A stretch of DNA of 64,000 nt from Pelagicoccus albus (lineage in GTDB: Bacteria; Verrucomicrobiota; Verrucomicrobiia; Opitutales; Opitutaceae). Position numbers and translations under genes: made by a program. Below are positions 1 through 9,146 of this stretch, piece by piece. How positions within the stretch are numbered: position 1 is the first letter of the stretch; every line of letters starts with the position of its first letter. The notes beneath the pieces were generated by a model, which saw nothing but the letters and a program-made list of their open reading frames with translations, was not told the DNA's origin and did not search any database. Location of the stretch: the NCBI RefSeq assembly GCF_014230145.1, contig NZ_JACHVC010000013.1:930001-994000 (forward strand), in the 5' to 3' direction.

Positions 1-902
1 GTCGCGAAGGAGAAATCGAGGGCATCGTGGGCATGACCTACGACATCACCGAGCAGAAACGGGCTGAAGAGGAAGCTCGCGAACTCTCCAGTAAACTCAT
101 GTCTAAGAACTTGGAATTCGAGGCTGAGCTTCTGGTTGCGAGGCAATTGCAGGAAACCCTGATGTCCATGGGCTTCAATAAGCATCGCTCCTATACCAAG
201 ACCGGAACCGCTTGGGAGGTCGAAGCGAGCTACTTCTACAAACCAAGCCATCACCTAGCTGGGGACTTCTTCGACCTGGTTCAAATTTCAGAGAATAAGT
301 TAGGCGTGCTTGTGTGCGATGTGATGGGCCACGGAGTGAAAGCCGCCCTAGTGACGATGCTTTTGCGTGGGCTCATCTCGGAGCTCTCCCCTTTGCTCGA
401 CCAGCCCGCCAAGGTACTTGGCCAGATCAACAAACGTCTCTGCTCCCTCGCTGAAGACCAGGAATTCCCTCGTTTCACGACCGCGATCTACTTCACAATC
501 GACCTAGAAAACGGTTCAGCTCGTATCGCGAATGCGGGCCACCCGAGCCCACTCTGGAAAACCCGAGATACCAAAGGCAGGGAGATCTTTGAGCCTTGCC
601 CAGCTGGTGAAATTGGCCCCGCCCTCGGCTTGATCCCCGACTACGAGTATACGAGACACGAATTTTCCATCGAAGAAACGACAGAATTCCTACTCTACAC
701 AGACGGAATCATAGAACAAAAAGACTCTGAGGGAACGGAATTCGGAATTCAGAAGCTTGAGGAAATTCTGCTTAACAATGCAGAGAGAAGCATCGCTACT
801 CAGTTCAGAACCATCGAGTCCGCACTGAGCAGATCAGCGGGCAGCAAGGAATTTTCGGATGACATCTGTCTCGTCGCGGTAAAGACCTCGCCCATCCGCT
901 GA
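1..902 (+). CDS. PAS-linked SpoIIE-type (PP2C-like) serine phosphatase, 5' end missing
   Basis: The reading frame is open from the left edge (codons in phase with position 3), so the gene starts outside the window; a GTG at 27 is only an internal codon. The first visible residues (EGIVGMTYDITEQKRAEEEA) are the end of a PAS/PAC sensor segment, followed by a short coiled-coil linker. The rest is a SpoIIE/RsbU-type phosphatase: metal-binding aspartates in GDFFDLV and VCDVMGHG, then ANAGHPSP and LLYTDGIIE near the end. Such proteins dephosphorylate anti-anti-sigma factors or act as response outputs. No partner (STAS or RsbW-like kinase) lies in the window. It converges on the YqeY gene with a gap of 23 bases. 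The family call is firm; substrate and signal are unknown. Confidence 0.9.
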   Translation, partial: REGEIEGIVGMTYDITEQKRAEEEARELSSKLMSKNLEFEAELLVARQLQETLMSMGFNKHRSYTKTGTAWEVEASYFYKPSHHLAGDFFDLVQISENKLGVLVCDVMGHGVKAALVTMLLRGLISELSPLLDQPAKVLGQINKRLCSLAEDQEFPRFTTAIYFTIDLENGSARIANAGHPSPLWKTRDTKGREIFEPCPAGEIGPALGLIPDYEYTRHEFSIEETTEFLLYTDGIIEQKDSEGTEFGIQKLEEILLNNAERSIATQFRTIESALSRSAGSKEFSDDICLVAVKTSPIR

Positions 903-925
903 TACAGAGTCAACCGTAGGCCGGA

Positions 926-1363
926 TTAACCAAGAACCTTCTTCACCTCTGCAGAGGCGATTTTCATATCCAAGGCAGTGCCATGATCGGCCTTCAGCTT
1001 GGCCATCACTGCTCCCATATCCCGCATAGAAGTAGCGCCGGTGGATTCGACCGCATCCGCAACAAGCTTAGGATAAGCGTCCGCCTCCAACTTGGCAGGC
1101 AATAGATCCCTCAGCAGTTCTGCACAGGCTTCGATTTCCTTCGCCTTGTCTTCACGGCCCACCTTAGCAAATGCCGCGGCAGACTCGGAGAATTTGCCCG
1201 CTTCTTTCTCGACTACCGCAGTAGCCTTAGCTTCGGAAAAATCTTCGTTTGCTCGCACTTCCCCTTCTTGGATAGCGGCAAGGGCCGCCCCATATGCCTC
1301 GGTCGCGATCGGATCGCGAGCGATACGGGCTTTTTGGTGAAGTTCCTTGAGCTTTTCTTTCAT
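926..1363 (-). CDS. GatB/YqeY domain protein
   Basis: A 145-residue protein starting MKEKLKELHQKARIARDP. It has the small helical YqeY domain, which is related to the C-terminal tRNA-interacting domain of GatB. The near-terminal motif MRDMGAVMAKLKADHG and the C-terminal VKKVLG are typical of stand-alone YqeY proteins. The frame stays open 32 codons further upstream, but that extension has no family similarity, so the ATG at 1363 was chosen; no clear Shine-Dalgarno sequence is visible. YqeY proteins are suspected of amidating or binding tRNA-related substrates, but their role is not established. The gene is divergent from the TonB receptor that follows. Confidence 0.88.
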   Translation of the reverse strand: MKEKLKELHQKARIARDPIATEAYGAALAAIQEGEVRANEDFSEAKATAVVEKEAGKFSESAAAFAKVGREDKAKEIEACAELLRDLLPAKLEADAYPKLVADAVESTGATSMRDMGAVMAKLKADHGTALDMKIASAEVKKVLG

Positions 1364-1538
1364 AGGGCGGCCATTGTCAGAGCGGGACTCGCATTGGCAA
1401 TGGTTAACTTCAAAGACTCCCCCGACCCTAGTTAATCTCTGCAAAAACACTTGGGGCATTTGTGCGAAAAGCTGAGTTCGTTTACCCTAAAGCCCCTTGC
1501 TGGGAAGCCGATATTTTGAAGCTGTAACGACCATCCGC

Positions 1539-3605
1539 ATGCGTAAAACGCACAAATCACTCTTTATTTCCGGGCTCGCAGTAGCATCCTACGTCAGCTC
1601 GGCATCAACTGTAGCCGACGAATTGGCAGACCTCTCTCTCGAGGAACTCTCTGGCGTACCCATCGTCGAATCGGCGAAAAAAAGCCAGAACCTATTCGAT
1701 ACGCCCGCCAGCGCCTTCGTTTTCGATGAGGAAGCGATTCAGAACCTGCCAGTAGATTCCATCCCTGAAATGCTCAGGTACGCGCCGGGAGTGCATATGA
1801 CTCGTGCCTCAAACGGGATTTGGGGACTCGCAGTTCGCGGCATGAACTCTCGTTTCCTGGGCAGAACCCAATTCACCGTGGATGATCAAAACCTGTACGG
1901 AACCGTATTCGCCGGTTTGTACGGAGCTCAGCACGACCTCTTTTTGGACGACGTGGCCTCAGTCGAGGTCGTCTATGGACCAGGCGGCGGGCTCTGGGGA
2001 GTCAATGCGAACAACGGACAGGTCAATGTGATCATGAAGTCAGCCTTCGAGACCGAGGGAAACGTGCTTCGGACTCAAATCGGAACCGAGCAAAACTCCG
2101 TAGCCGGACGAGTCGGCTGGGCAATCGGCGAAAAATCAGCTATCCGCGTATTTGCCAAAGCCACCCACCGTAAGGCCAGCGAATCCGACCTGTTCGAAGA
2201 TGACTGGGACATTTACCGGACAGGTGTTCAATTCGATACGCGGCCGTCCACCTCCGATCTTTTTACGATCAGCGCTGAAGCTTACAAGTCGGACCTTGGC
2301 TTCGCGAACAACAGTGCCGACCTCTCCACAGGAAATTACGGTCTGAGCGTCGGCGAAGAGCTGCACCAGGGCTTCAACGCGCAAACAAAATGGACCCATC
2401 AGACCGATTCCGAATCAGGCTTCACGGTACGGAGCTGGCTCGGGTATACGGAATTGAGAGCCGCGTATGGAAACTACAACTACTCAATATGGGGACTGGA
2501 ATCGAGAATGCGGAAAAAGATATCCGACAAGCAGAGGTTAACTATCACCACCACAGCTTCGGTAGACCAAGCGGAACTCCTCGATAGCGTTAACATTATA
2601 TTTCAGCCCGACTACGATGAGCATAGCTACAACGCCAACGCCGGAGCGGAGTACACCTACAGCCTCATCCCCGACAAACGTGAAATTTCCGCAGGACTCT
2701 CTTCACAGTACGATTCTTACTCGGACGAAGTCGAAATCCTGCCCTCCTTCAGAGTGATGGAACGTCTCAACGAAAAAACGAGAATTTGGTTCTCCTACTC
2801 GAAGTCTACCCGATCCGTTCCGAACGGACTTAATGATTTTAGTTATTTCGTATATTACGGACTGCCAATGGAGACAGTTCAAATTCCCACGCCGTTAGGA
2901 AATATTCCTGTTTCGACACAGATAGTCGCCGCTATCGAAGGGGGAAATATGCAAAACGAACAGCAGAATTCCTACGAAATCGGATTTCGTCATCAATTTT
3001 CCGATACGTCAAACCTGACCCTCAACACCTTTTATTACGTGTACCGTGATCTTTTGGGTGCCACCGACGCCCCGATAGAGCCTGTGCTCACAGTTCCGAA
3101 CCCTTACCTGCTCACTCCTTCTTACGTCGAAAATTCGGCCGAGGGAGAAGCATATGGGTTCGAACTCAGCTGGGATGCGGCGTTGAGCAAGAAATTCGAA
3201 GTAAAATTGAACTACGCATTCCTGCAGGACAGTTTTCAAGCCATCCTCTCTGGCGTTGAGAATCCCGCCTATATTCTCTTCCAATTAGGCGACGTTAAGA
3301 ACCTAGACAACAACGCTCCCGAGCATTCAGCTTCAGCCTGGCTGCTAACCAACCTATCGGAAGAGTGGCAATTCGATCTAGGACTGAGGGCTACCTCCTC
3401 CTACACAAACCCCGAATTCAAGCAACCTAGCATATTCCAATCAGATGCCAGACTGTCATGGAACCCCAACGACACTCTACGACTTTCATTAGTCGGTCGA
3501 AACTTGCTGGACCCTCGAACTGACGAAAGTCATCTGCGGCACAATATTGGATTCGGTACCGAACAAGCAAGAGAGCTCTCAGTAGAGCTACGCTACGAAT
3601 TCTAG
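1539..3605 (+). CDS. TonB-dependent outer-membrane receptor, copy 1
   Basis: A 688-residue TonB-dependent receptor. Residues 1-30 form a signal peptide (MRKTHKSLF...), followed by the linker LSLEELSGVPIVESAKK, a plug domain (about 60-180) with LRYAPGVHMTRA, AVRGMNSRF and VEVVYGPGG, and a beta-barrel ending in ...SVELRYEF with a C-terminal Phe. A TTG at 1497 would add 14 residues before the signal peptide, so the ATG at 1539 is preferred. It is a close paralogue of the receptor at 4152 and shares nearly every plug motif. Each copy is followed by a YfiR-family gene, and a hybrid kinase ends the series, which suggests ligand uptake or sensing coupled to signalling. The ligand cannot be read from the sequence. 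Confidence 0.93.
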   Translation: MRKTHKSLFISGLAVASYVSSASTVADELADLSLEELSGVPIVESAKKSQNLFDTPASAFVFDEEAIQNLPVDSIPEMLRYAPGVHMTRASNGIWGLAVRGMNSRFLGRTQFTVDDQNLYGTVFAGLYGAQHDLFLDDVASVEVVYGPGGGLWGVNANNGQVNVIMKSAFETEGNVLRTQIGTEQNSVAGRVGWAIGEKSAIRVFAKATHRKASESDLFEDDWDIYRTGVQFDTRPSTSDLFTISAEAYKSDLGFANNSADLSTGNYGLSVGEELHQGFNAQTKWTHQTDSESGFTVRSWLGYTELRAAYGNYNYSIWGLESRMRKKISDKQRLTITTTASVDQAELLDSVNIIFQPDYDEHSYNANAGAEYTYSLIPDKREISAGLSSQYDSYSDEVEILPSFRVMERLNEKTRIWFSYSKSTRSVPNGLNDFSYFVYYGLPMETVQIPTPLGNIPVSTQIVAAIEGGNMQNEQQNSYEIGFRHQFSDTSNLTLNTFYYVYRDLLGATDAPIEPVLTVPNPYLLTPSYVENSAEGEAYGFELSWDAALSKKFEVKLNYAFLQDSFQAILSGVENPAYILFQLGDVKNLDNNAPEHSASAWLLTNLSEEWQFDLGLRATSSYTNPEFKQPSIFQSDARLSWNPNDTLRLSLVGRNLLDPRTDESHLRHNIGFGTEQARELSVELRYEF

Positions 3606-3621
3606 AAAGGAGGACGAAGCA

Positions 3622-4146
3622 ATGAAATATCTTAAAAACACAATCCGCCTCCTGAGCCTGATCGCTCTTACGATCTTTTTTGAAAATACAGTATCCGCTC
3701 AGTCTCTACAGGACGACACAATTAGAGCAAACTATCTTATCCGATTCGTCGACTTCATCCGGTGGGAAAGACCACTGAATGAACCGGTAAGTATCGGAGT
3801 AATGGGATCTCCCTCCCTACTCCGCGAACTCAATAGTATCGCTGCTGAAAAACAGAAAAGCGGACGCGAGTTCCGCATCTCTGAGTTCACTGTGGAGAAA
3901 GACGAATCTACCTACGACCTCATCTACGTCGCATCAGGCCGGAAACAGGTCTGGCAAGAAATCATCTCCAGAGCTCAGGCCTCCTCAGTAGTCTCAGTCA
4001 GTGACGAAGCGGGCTTTTTGGACGCGGGTGGCTTGATCGAATTCTCGGTCCAGAAAAACCGACTACGCTTTTACCTAAACCTCGATGCCGCCGAGGACTA
4101 CGGCGTTAACCTCAGCTCAAAGCTAATCCAGCTTTCAGCTAAATAG
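3622..4146 (+). CDS. YfiR family (DUF4154) periplasmic protein, copy 1
   Basis: A 174-residue secreted protein with a signal peptide (about residues 1-26, ending VSA-QS) and the DUF4154/YfiR fold. Visible landmarks are the early segment NYLIRFVDFIRW, SIGVMGSPSLLREL, the late motif FLDAGGLIEFSVQKNRLRF and the end LSSKLIQLSA. In Pseudomonas, YfiR is a periplasmic inhibitor of the diguanylate cyclase YfiN. This copy has no cysteines, so the disulfide redox control described for Pseudomonas YfiR cannot operate. A strong Shine-Dalgarno (GAAAGGAGG) precedes the ATG. It lies 16 bases after receptor 1 and 5 bases before receptor 2. Confidence 0.9.
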   Translation: MKYLKNTIRLLSLIALTIFFENTVSAQSLQDDTIRANYLIRFVDFIRWERPLNEPVSIGVMGSPSLLRELNSIAAEKQKSGREFRISEFTVEKDESTYDLIYVASGRKQVWQEIISRAQASSVVSVSDEAGFLDAGGLIEFSVQKNRLRFYLNLDAAEDYGVNLSSKLIQLSAK

Positions 4147-4151
4147 ACAGA

Positions 4152-6236
4152 ATGGCTATGAGTATACTAGATAAACGCCATAACACTGTTGCCTTCGCCT
4201 CGCTCGCTCTGCTCGCTGCACTTCCTTCAGTACAGGGCAATACTTCCGGCGAGGATCTAAGCGAACTCTCACTCGAAGAGCTCGCGAACGTACCAGTCGT
4301 CGAATCGGCTAAAAAAAATCAAAAGCTCTTCGACACACCAGCAGGCGCTATCGTCTTTAACGAGGAAGAGATTCAGTCACTTCCCGTGGACTCGCTTCCT
4401 GAACTTCTACGTTACGCTCCCGGTGTAAACATCGTCCGCGCAACAAATGGCGTATGGGGTCTGAGCATACGAGGAATTAACTCTAGGTTTCTCGGGCGGG
4501 CACAGTTTACCGTCGACGATCAAAATCTATACGGCAACGCATTTGGTGGTCTGTACGGAGCTCAGCACGATCTGAGTATGGACGATATAGCATCGGTAGA
4601 AGTCGTCTACGGCCCTGGAGGCGGACTCTGGGGGGCGAACTCCGCGAACGGGCAGATAAACGTAATCCTGAAATCAGCGCTTGAAACAGAGGGCACAGTC
4701 TTACGCACGCAAGTTGGCACCGAACAGTCATCCGTATCCGGGCGAGTGGGTTGGGCCATCGGAGACAAATCCGCAATCCGTGTATCCGCCAAATCAATGC
4801 ACCGCACAGCAAGCGAGTCTGATTTTGTAGACGACACTTGGGATACTTACAGACTTGGCGTCCAGTTCGACACCCGCCCGTCGAGCGCAGACCTTTTCAC
4901 CATAAGCGCGGAGGCTTACAAGTCAGATCTTGGATACACAAGAGATGGGGCCGATCCCTCGCAAGGAACCTATTGGATCGATCAAGGAGCTGAAATCCAC
5001 CAAGGCTTCAACGCCCAGACAAAGTGGCTGCGCCAAATCGACGCGGAAAATGGATTCACCATTCGTAGCTGGGCTGGATACACAGAAATGCGAGCCCCCT
5101 ACGGAGATTTCGATTTTTCCATCGTAGGTGTAGAGGGTAAAGCTCGTATGTCGATCAACGACAAGCAGCGTCTGGTTTTCCGAACTTCAGTAGCAGTGGA
5201 CAATATCGAGTTCTACGAGAGTAGTTCAGTGCAGTTCAAATCCGACTACGAACCTCACACCACATACGCTAGTTCAAGTGCCGAATATTCTATCGATCTG
5301 ACGGAATCCCTACAGGCATCAATCGGCTTGACCGCCCAATACGACACCTATTCGGAAGAGACGGAATTGCTTCCCTCTCTTAAATTGGTAAAACGATTAG
5401 AGAAGGACTCTAGGCTATGGCTTTCAATTTCAGAGTCCACTCGCTCCGTTCCAAACGGAATGGACGACTTGTCGAACTTCGTCTTCTTCGGAGCGCCAAT
5501 GGAGACCATTACCATTCCGACTCCATACGGAAACGTTCCGATCTCCACTCAGTTCGTGACGGCTCAAACCGCGGACGACATTGAAAATGAACATCTCGAT
5601 GCCTATGAAATTGGATACCGTACCCGCATAAGCAATACGAGTGACTTTGTCTTAAACGTTTTCTATTACGAATATCGAAACCTCATAGGATCCTTGGACG
5701 GAGGCGTATTTCCAGTCTTCACAGGTGCGATTCCCTATTTGGAAATATCCTCTACCATATCGAATTTCGCGCATGGACACTCCTCTGGTTTCGAGGCGAC
5801 TTACTCGACTCAGATCAACAAGAAGATCGATGCGAACATAAGCTACTCATACCTAGCCGATTCCTATACACCGATACTAGCGCCCGGAACAACTTTGGCG
5901 GATTCTCCACTTCAGTTTTCTGACCTTCAAGTGTTAGACAATGGGGTGCCAAACCACATCGCCTCCGCGTGGATTTTCGCTCAATTGAACGACGATTGGC
6001 GATTAGACCTAGGCTTCCGTGCAAGCTCCTCCTTTACCAATTCTCTCTATAAGCAGTCCTCCATCTTCCAATCGGACATAAGACTTAGCTGGAACCCACG
6101 AGAAAACACCAGACTGTCCCTTGTGGGTCGTAACCTGTTGGATCCCAAAACAGACGAGAGCATGCTGCGCCACAATTTCGGATACGGAACCGAACAAGCA
6201 AGAGAGCTTTCCCTAGAGCTCAGGCTAGAATTTTAA
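4152..6236 (+). CDS. TonB-dependent outer-membrane receptor, copy 2
   Basis: A 694-residue paralogue of the receptor at 1539: signal peptide (about residues 1-29), LSLEELANVPVVESAKK linker, plug with LRYAPGVNIVRA, SIRGINSRFLGRAQF and VEVVYGPGGG, and a barrel ending LELRLEF. The first two Met codons (4152 and 4158) are both possible starts. The C-terminal strands (SIFQSDIRLSWNP, LSLVGRNLLDPKTDES) almost match copy 1, while the middle barrel strands and loops differ. This is the pattern expected of a duplication followed by divergence in ligand-contacting loops. It is followed after 15 bases by the second YfiR gene. Confidence 0.93.
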   Translation: MAMSILDKRHNTVAFASLALLAALPSVQGNTSGEDLSELSLEELANVPVVESAKKNQKLFDTPAGAIVFNEEEIQSLPVDSLPELLRYAPGVNIVRATNGVWGLSIRGINSRFLGRAQFTVDDQNLYGNAFGGLYGAQHDLSMDDIASVEVVYGPGGGLWGANSANGQINVILKSALETEGTVLRTQVGTEQSSVSGRVGWAIGDKSAIRVSAKSMHRTASESDFVDDTWDTYRLGVQFDTRPSSADLFTISAEAYKSDLGYTRDGADPSQGTYWIDQGAEIHQGFNAQTKWLRQIDAENGFTIRSWAGYTEMRAPYGDFDFSIVGVEGKARMSINDKQRLVFRTSVAVDNIEFYESSSVQFKSDYEPHTTYASSSAEYSIDLTESLQASIGLTAQYDTYSEETELLPSLKLVKRLEKDSRLWLSISESTRSVPNGMDDLSNFVFFGAPMETITIPTPYGNVPISTQFVTAQTADDIENEHLDAYEIGYRTRISNTSDFVLNVFYYEYRNLIGSLDGGVFPVFTGAIPYLEISSTISNFAHGHSSGFEATYSTQINKKIDANISYSYLADSYTPILAPGTTLADSPLQFSDLQVLDNGVPNHIASAWIFAQLNDDWRLDLGFRASSSFTNSLYKQSSIFQSDIRLSWNPRENTRLSLVGRNLLDPKTDESMLRHNFGYGTEQARELSLELRLEF

Positions 6237-6238
6237 CG

Positions 6239-6244
6239 CGAGGA
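6239..6244 (+). promoter_or_regulatory. Shine-Dalgarno that decides an ATT start
   Basis: The purine-rich GAGGA-type ribosome binding site lies just after the stop codon of receptor 2 and about 7 bases before the ATT at 6252. It supports translation starting at ATT, where a signal peptide begins in frame. Confidence 0.55.
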
Positions 6245-6251
6245 TATCACC

Positions 6252-6776
6252 ATTAAAACACGAGCAAAACTATTCCGCGTATTCGCTTCCATCCTGGTTC
6301 TGTTTATTTCGACAAACCTAACCTTTGGACAATCGCTTCAGGATGACAGTCTGAGAGCGAACTACCTTATTCGATTTGTGGATTTCGTTCGCTGGGGTAG
6401 ACCCATGAACGAACCAACGACCATCGCAGTTCTGAACGCTCCCAGTCTGTACCGAGAACTTTTGTCAATCGCCGAAGCCAAAAGGTCTAGCAACCGCGAA
6501 TTTCGTATCATTGAAATCCAAGCTACAGCTGACCTCAAAGGCGTAGACCTGGTATTTTTCGGAACGGGAACACAGACTAGATGGAACGAGCTTATTGATA
6601 GAGCACAACTGGAATCAATCGTCACCGTCAGCGATCAGACGGGCTTTATGGATGCCGGTGGATTGATCGAGTTTTCAATCCATAAAAACAGACTTCGGTT
6701 CTCATTGAATTTGGAATCTACGGAAACTTACGGAGTGGATCTGAGCTCGAAGCTCATCCAACTATCCGCACGATAG
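6252..6776 (+). CDS. YfiR family (DUF4154) periplasmic protein, copy 2, likely ATT start
   Basis: The first in-frame ATG (6378) falls inside the conserved NYLIRFVDFVRW segment and would delete the signal peptide. Reading upstream in frame gives an uninterrupted signal peptide (IKTRAKLFRVFASILVLFIS, then TNLTFG) beginning at ATT 6252, preceded by an AGGA ribosome binding site. The resulting 174 residues equal the length of copy 1 exactly and match it along the chain (SLQDD..RANYLIRFVDF, GFMDAGGLIEFSIHKNRLRF, LSSKLIQLSA). There are no cysteines. The start is inferred. A mutated start that lowers expression, or use of a weak internal CTG, are alternatives. The hybrid kinase gene starts 2 bases after its stop. 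Confidence 0.85.
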   Translation: MKTRAKLFRVFASILVLFISTNLTFGQSLQDDSLRANYLIRFVDFVRWGRPMNEPTTIAVLNAPSLYRELLSIAEAKRSSNREFRIIEIQATADLKGVDLVFFGTGTQTRWNELIDRAQLESIVTVSDQTGFMDAGGLIEFSIHKNRLRFSLNLESTETYGVDLSSKLIQLSAR

Positions 6777-6778
6777 CG

Positions 6779-9097
6779 ATGAATTGGACACCAAAGAAGC
6801 TATTAAAACCATTTTTGTCGCTCGGGGTTTCCAAGAAGATCCTCCTCGCAACAACTGTATCCAGTTTCATAACGCTTTCTCTGTTTACCGTATTCGAGGT
6901 ATATCGAGTCAACTCGCTCTTCACAGAGAAAAAGATCGAGCAGATTGCTTCAATCGCTTCTATTCTTGAGAGCTACAATGAAGCGCCATTGGGCTTCGGG
7001 GATCCTTTTGCTGCAACTGATTACCTAGCGCAACTGGACAAGGAAGCAGACATCACCAACGCCATTTTGTACGACACAAACTCTGCTGTTTTTGCGAAGT
7101 ATCAAAGAGAACCGTCAGAATCGACTCTCCCCTTCCCGGATTTCAAAGGGGCCAAAATCGGGTCTGACTATATTTTGTACGCGATCGAGGTGGAGCTGGA
7201 GGGCGAGATGCTCGGCACATTGCTGGTAGAAGCAGACACCTCGTCGATCAAGAAACAGCTACAGCAAACAATCACGGTCGCAGTCCTCTTGTTGATAGCC
7301 GGAACCGTCATCGCTTTCTTTATAGGTTTAGGTATACAAAAATTGATCACTGACCCTCTCAAGGAGCTGGAAACGATCGCGAAAAAGGTGTATCAAGATG
7401 GAGACTACACCTCGCGTGCGGTAAAACGATACAGCGATGAAGTCGGATCTCTGACCGATAGCTTCAACTTCATGATGGAGTCGGTGCAAACCCGCGACAA
7501 AGAGATTCAGGAGAACAACCGCGATCTGGAATTGGAAGTAGCGGCTCGTACCATAGAGCTCCGCACCGCCATGGAAAAGGCCCAGGCTGCCAACAAGGCT
7601 AAATCCGAATTCCTCTCTACCATGAGCCACGAGCTGCGTACGCCCATGAACGCCATCGTCGGCATGGCAAGCTTGCTGATGGGCAAGGATCTCGATGAAG
7701 AACGCCAGAGCTACGTTAAGATCATTCACTCAAGCTCCGACACCCTCCTATCGCTCATAAACGACGTTCTGGACTATTCTAAAATCGAAAGCGGAAACCT
7801 CGACCTCGAGAGGGAGCCGTTTGGCCTATTAAACTGCATCGAAGAGGCGATGGATATTGTGGCCGCTCCGAGACGCGACAGCGCGATCGAATTCATGGTC
7901 ACCATCGATCCTAAACTTCCTGCCGTGATCGAGGGCGACGTTACTCGACTGCGACAAGTTTTGATCAACCTCCTTGGAAATGCGGTTAAGTTCACCAGCG
8001 AGGGTCACGTCTGGCTGGAGGCTAAATACTGCACGCCCGACGAAGGAGTTTCCAAATACGTGGAAATCGCTGTCCACGATACGGGCATCGGTATTCCCGA
8101 AGATCGCAAGCACCGCCTCTTCCAAACCTTTTCTCAAGTTGACTCGTCGATGACCCGCCGTTTCGGAGGCACAGGTCTCGGTCTCGCTATTAGCCAAAGG
8201 CTAACCAAGGCAATGGGCGGTCTCATAGAAGTTGAAAGCAAGGTCGGCGTGGGATCGACCTTCCGTTTCTCCATTCCGATCATAACTGATGAATCGACTC
8301 CACTTTCGAACTATCCGAGCCCCAATCCTAACAAGATCCCCTTCACGGTTAAGCTGGCGATTCCTTCCGAACACTTGAAAGCGTCAGTACAGGAAATCTT
8401 CGAATCCTGGGACGCGACTATCGTAGACGATCAACAAGAGGCAGACGTGGCCATCATCTACACGGCTCACCTTTCCGATCCTGAAGAAGCTAGCGTTTTT
8501 GTAGTCGAAGAGTCCAACAAGCTTCAGCCGGACTCGCACAAGGTGCTGATTTGTCATCCAAGATGCAGAGACTCCGGTAATCGATTCGTTGGCAAAACTG
8601 TATTTACCGCTCCCATACATATCAGCGACCTGCGCTCAATCGTCCAAAATATTGTTGGGCAGGAAAACGAGGAGGTTGAAAAGAAAAACAGCAAGCTCGG
8701 TCCGGTGGGTGCCATAAAGGACGCCAAAATCCTTTTGGCAGAGGATAACAAGCTGAACCAGAAAGTCTTCAAGCTGATCATGAAGCGGGAAGGCTATCAG
8801 ATCGACATCGTTAACGATGGAGCGGAAGCCCTAGCCGCCATTCTTCGCAAGCCCTACGATCTCGTCTTTATGGATCTCCAAATGCCAGTAATGGACGGCT
8901 TGGAGGCTACTCGCACCATTCGCTCGACTGGAGACAAGATCGCACAACCGTGGATCATTGGCTTCACTGCGAACGTGGAGGCAGACGCCGCTCCGGCAAT
9001 TAGGGCAGCCGGGATGAACGACTACCTCCCCAAGCCAGTTAAAGATAGGGACATACGTTCCGCATTGAAAAAATATATCGAAAGTCGTGGGACCTAA
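6779..9097 (+). CDS. Hybrid sensor histidine kinase with YfiN-like sensor region
   Basis: A 772-residue inner-membrane kinase. TM1 is at about 20-42, a periplasmic sensor of about 125 residues follows, and TM2 is at about 167-190. Next come HAMP, a coiled coil, HisKA (phosphoacceptor His284 in MSHELRTP), HATPase (NAVKFT, DTGIGIP, GTGLGLAI), a degenerate receiver-like segment (about 515-625) lacking an obvious phosphoacceptor, and a receiver with Asp699 in FMDLQMPVMDG. The periplasmic part (ITNAILYDTNSAVFAKY) resembles the CHASE8-type sensor of the YfiN cyclase, the natural partner of YfiR. This suggests that the adjacent YfiR proteins gate a kinase instead of a GGDEF enzyme. It begins 2 bases after the second yfiR. 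No separate response regulator lies nearby. Confidence 0.92.
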   Translation: MNWTPKKLLKPFLSLGVSKKILLATTVSSFITLSLFTVFEVYRVNSLFTEKKIEQIASIASILESYNEAPLGFGDPFAATDYLAQLDKEADITNAILYDTNSAVFAKYQREPSESTLPFPDFKGAKIGSDYILYAIEVELEGEMLGTLLVEADTSSIKKQLQQTITVAVLLLIAGTVIAFFIGLGIQKLITDPLKELETIAKKVYQDGDYTSRAVKRYSDEVGSLTDSFNFMMESVQTRDKEIQENNRDLELEVAARTIELRTAMEKAQAANKAKSEFLSTMSHELRTPMNAIVGMASLLMGKDLDEERQSYVKIIHSSSDTLLSLINDVLDYSKIESGNLDLEREPFGLLNCIEEAMDIVAAPRRDSAIEFMVTIDPKLPAVIEGDVTRLRQVLINLLGNAVKFTSEGHVWLEAKYCTPDEGVSKYVEIAVHDTGIGIPEDRKHRLFQTFSQVDSSMTRRFGGTGLGLAISQRLTKAMGGLIEVESKVGVGSTFRFSIPIITDESTPLSNYPSPNPNKIPFTVKLAIPSEHLKASVQEIFESWDATIVDDQQEADVAIIYTAHLSDPEEASVFVVEESNKLQPDSHKVLICHPRCRDSGNRFVGKTVFTAPIHISDLRSIVQNIVGQENEEVEKKNSKLGPVGAIKDAKILLAEDNKLNQKVFKLIMKREGYQIDIVNDGAEALAAILRKPYDLVFMDLQMPVMDGLEATRTIRSTGDKIAQPWIIGFTANVEADAAPAIRAAGMNDYLPKPVKDRDIRSALKKYIESRGT

Positions 9098-9146
9098 GGC
9101 GATTTGCCGCTCGCTCTGAAAGGGCCTTTCTTTTCAAACTATCGAG

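Noticed and set aside
1363-1459. N-terminal extension of the YqeY protein
   Set aside because: Extra 32 residues have no family similarity and run into the divergent promoter region; the internal ATG matches the family start.
6378-6776. Second YfiR as a truncated pseudogene starting at the first ATG
   Set aside because: The frame upstream is open and encodes a full signal peptide with a ribosome binding site before an ATT, so the gene is probably intact.
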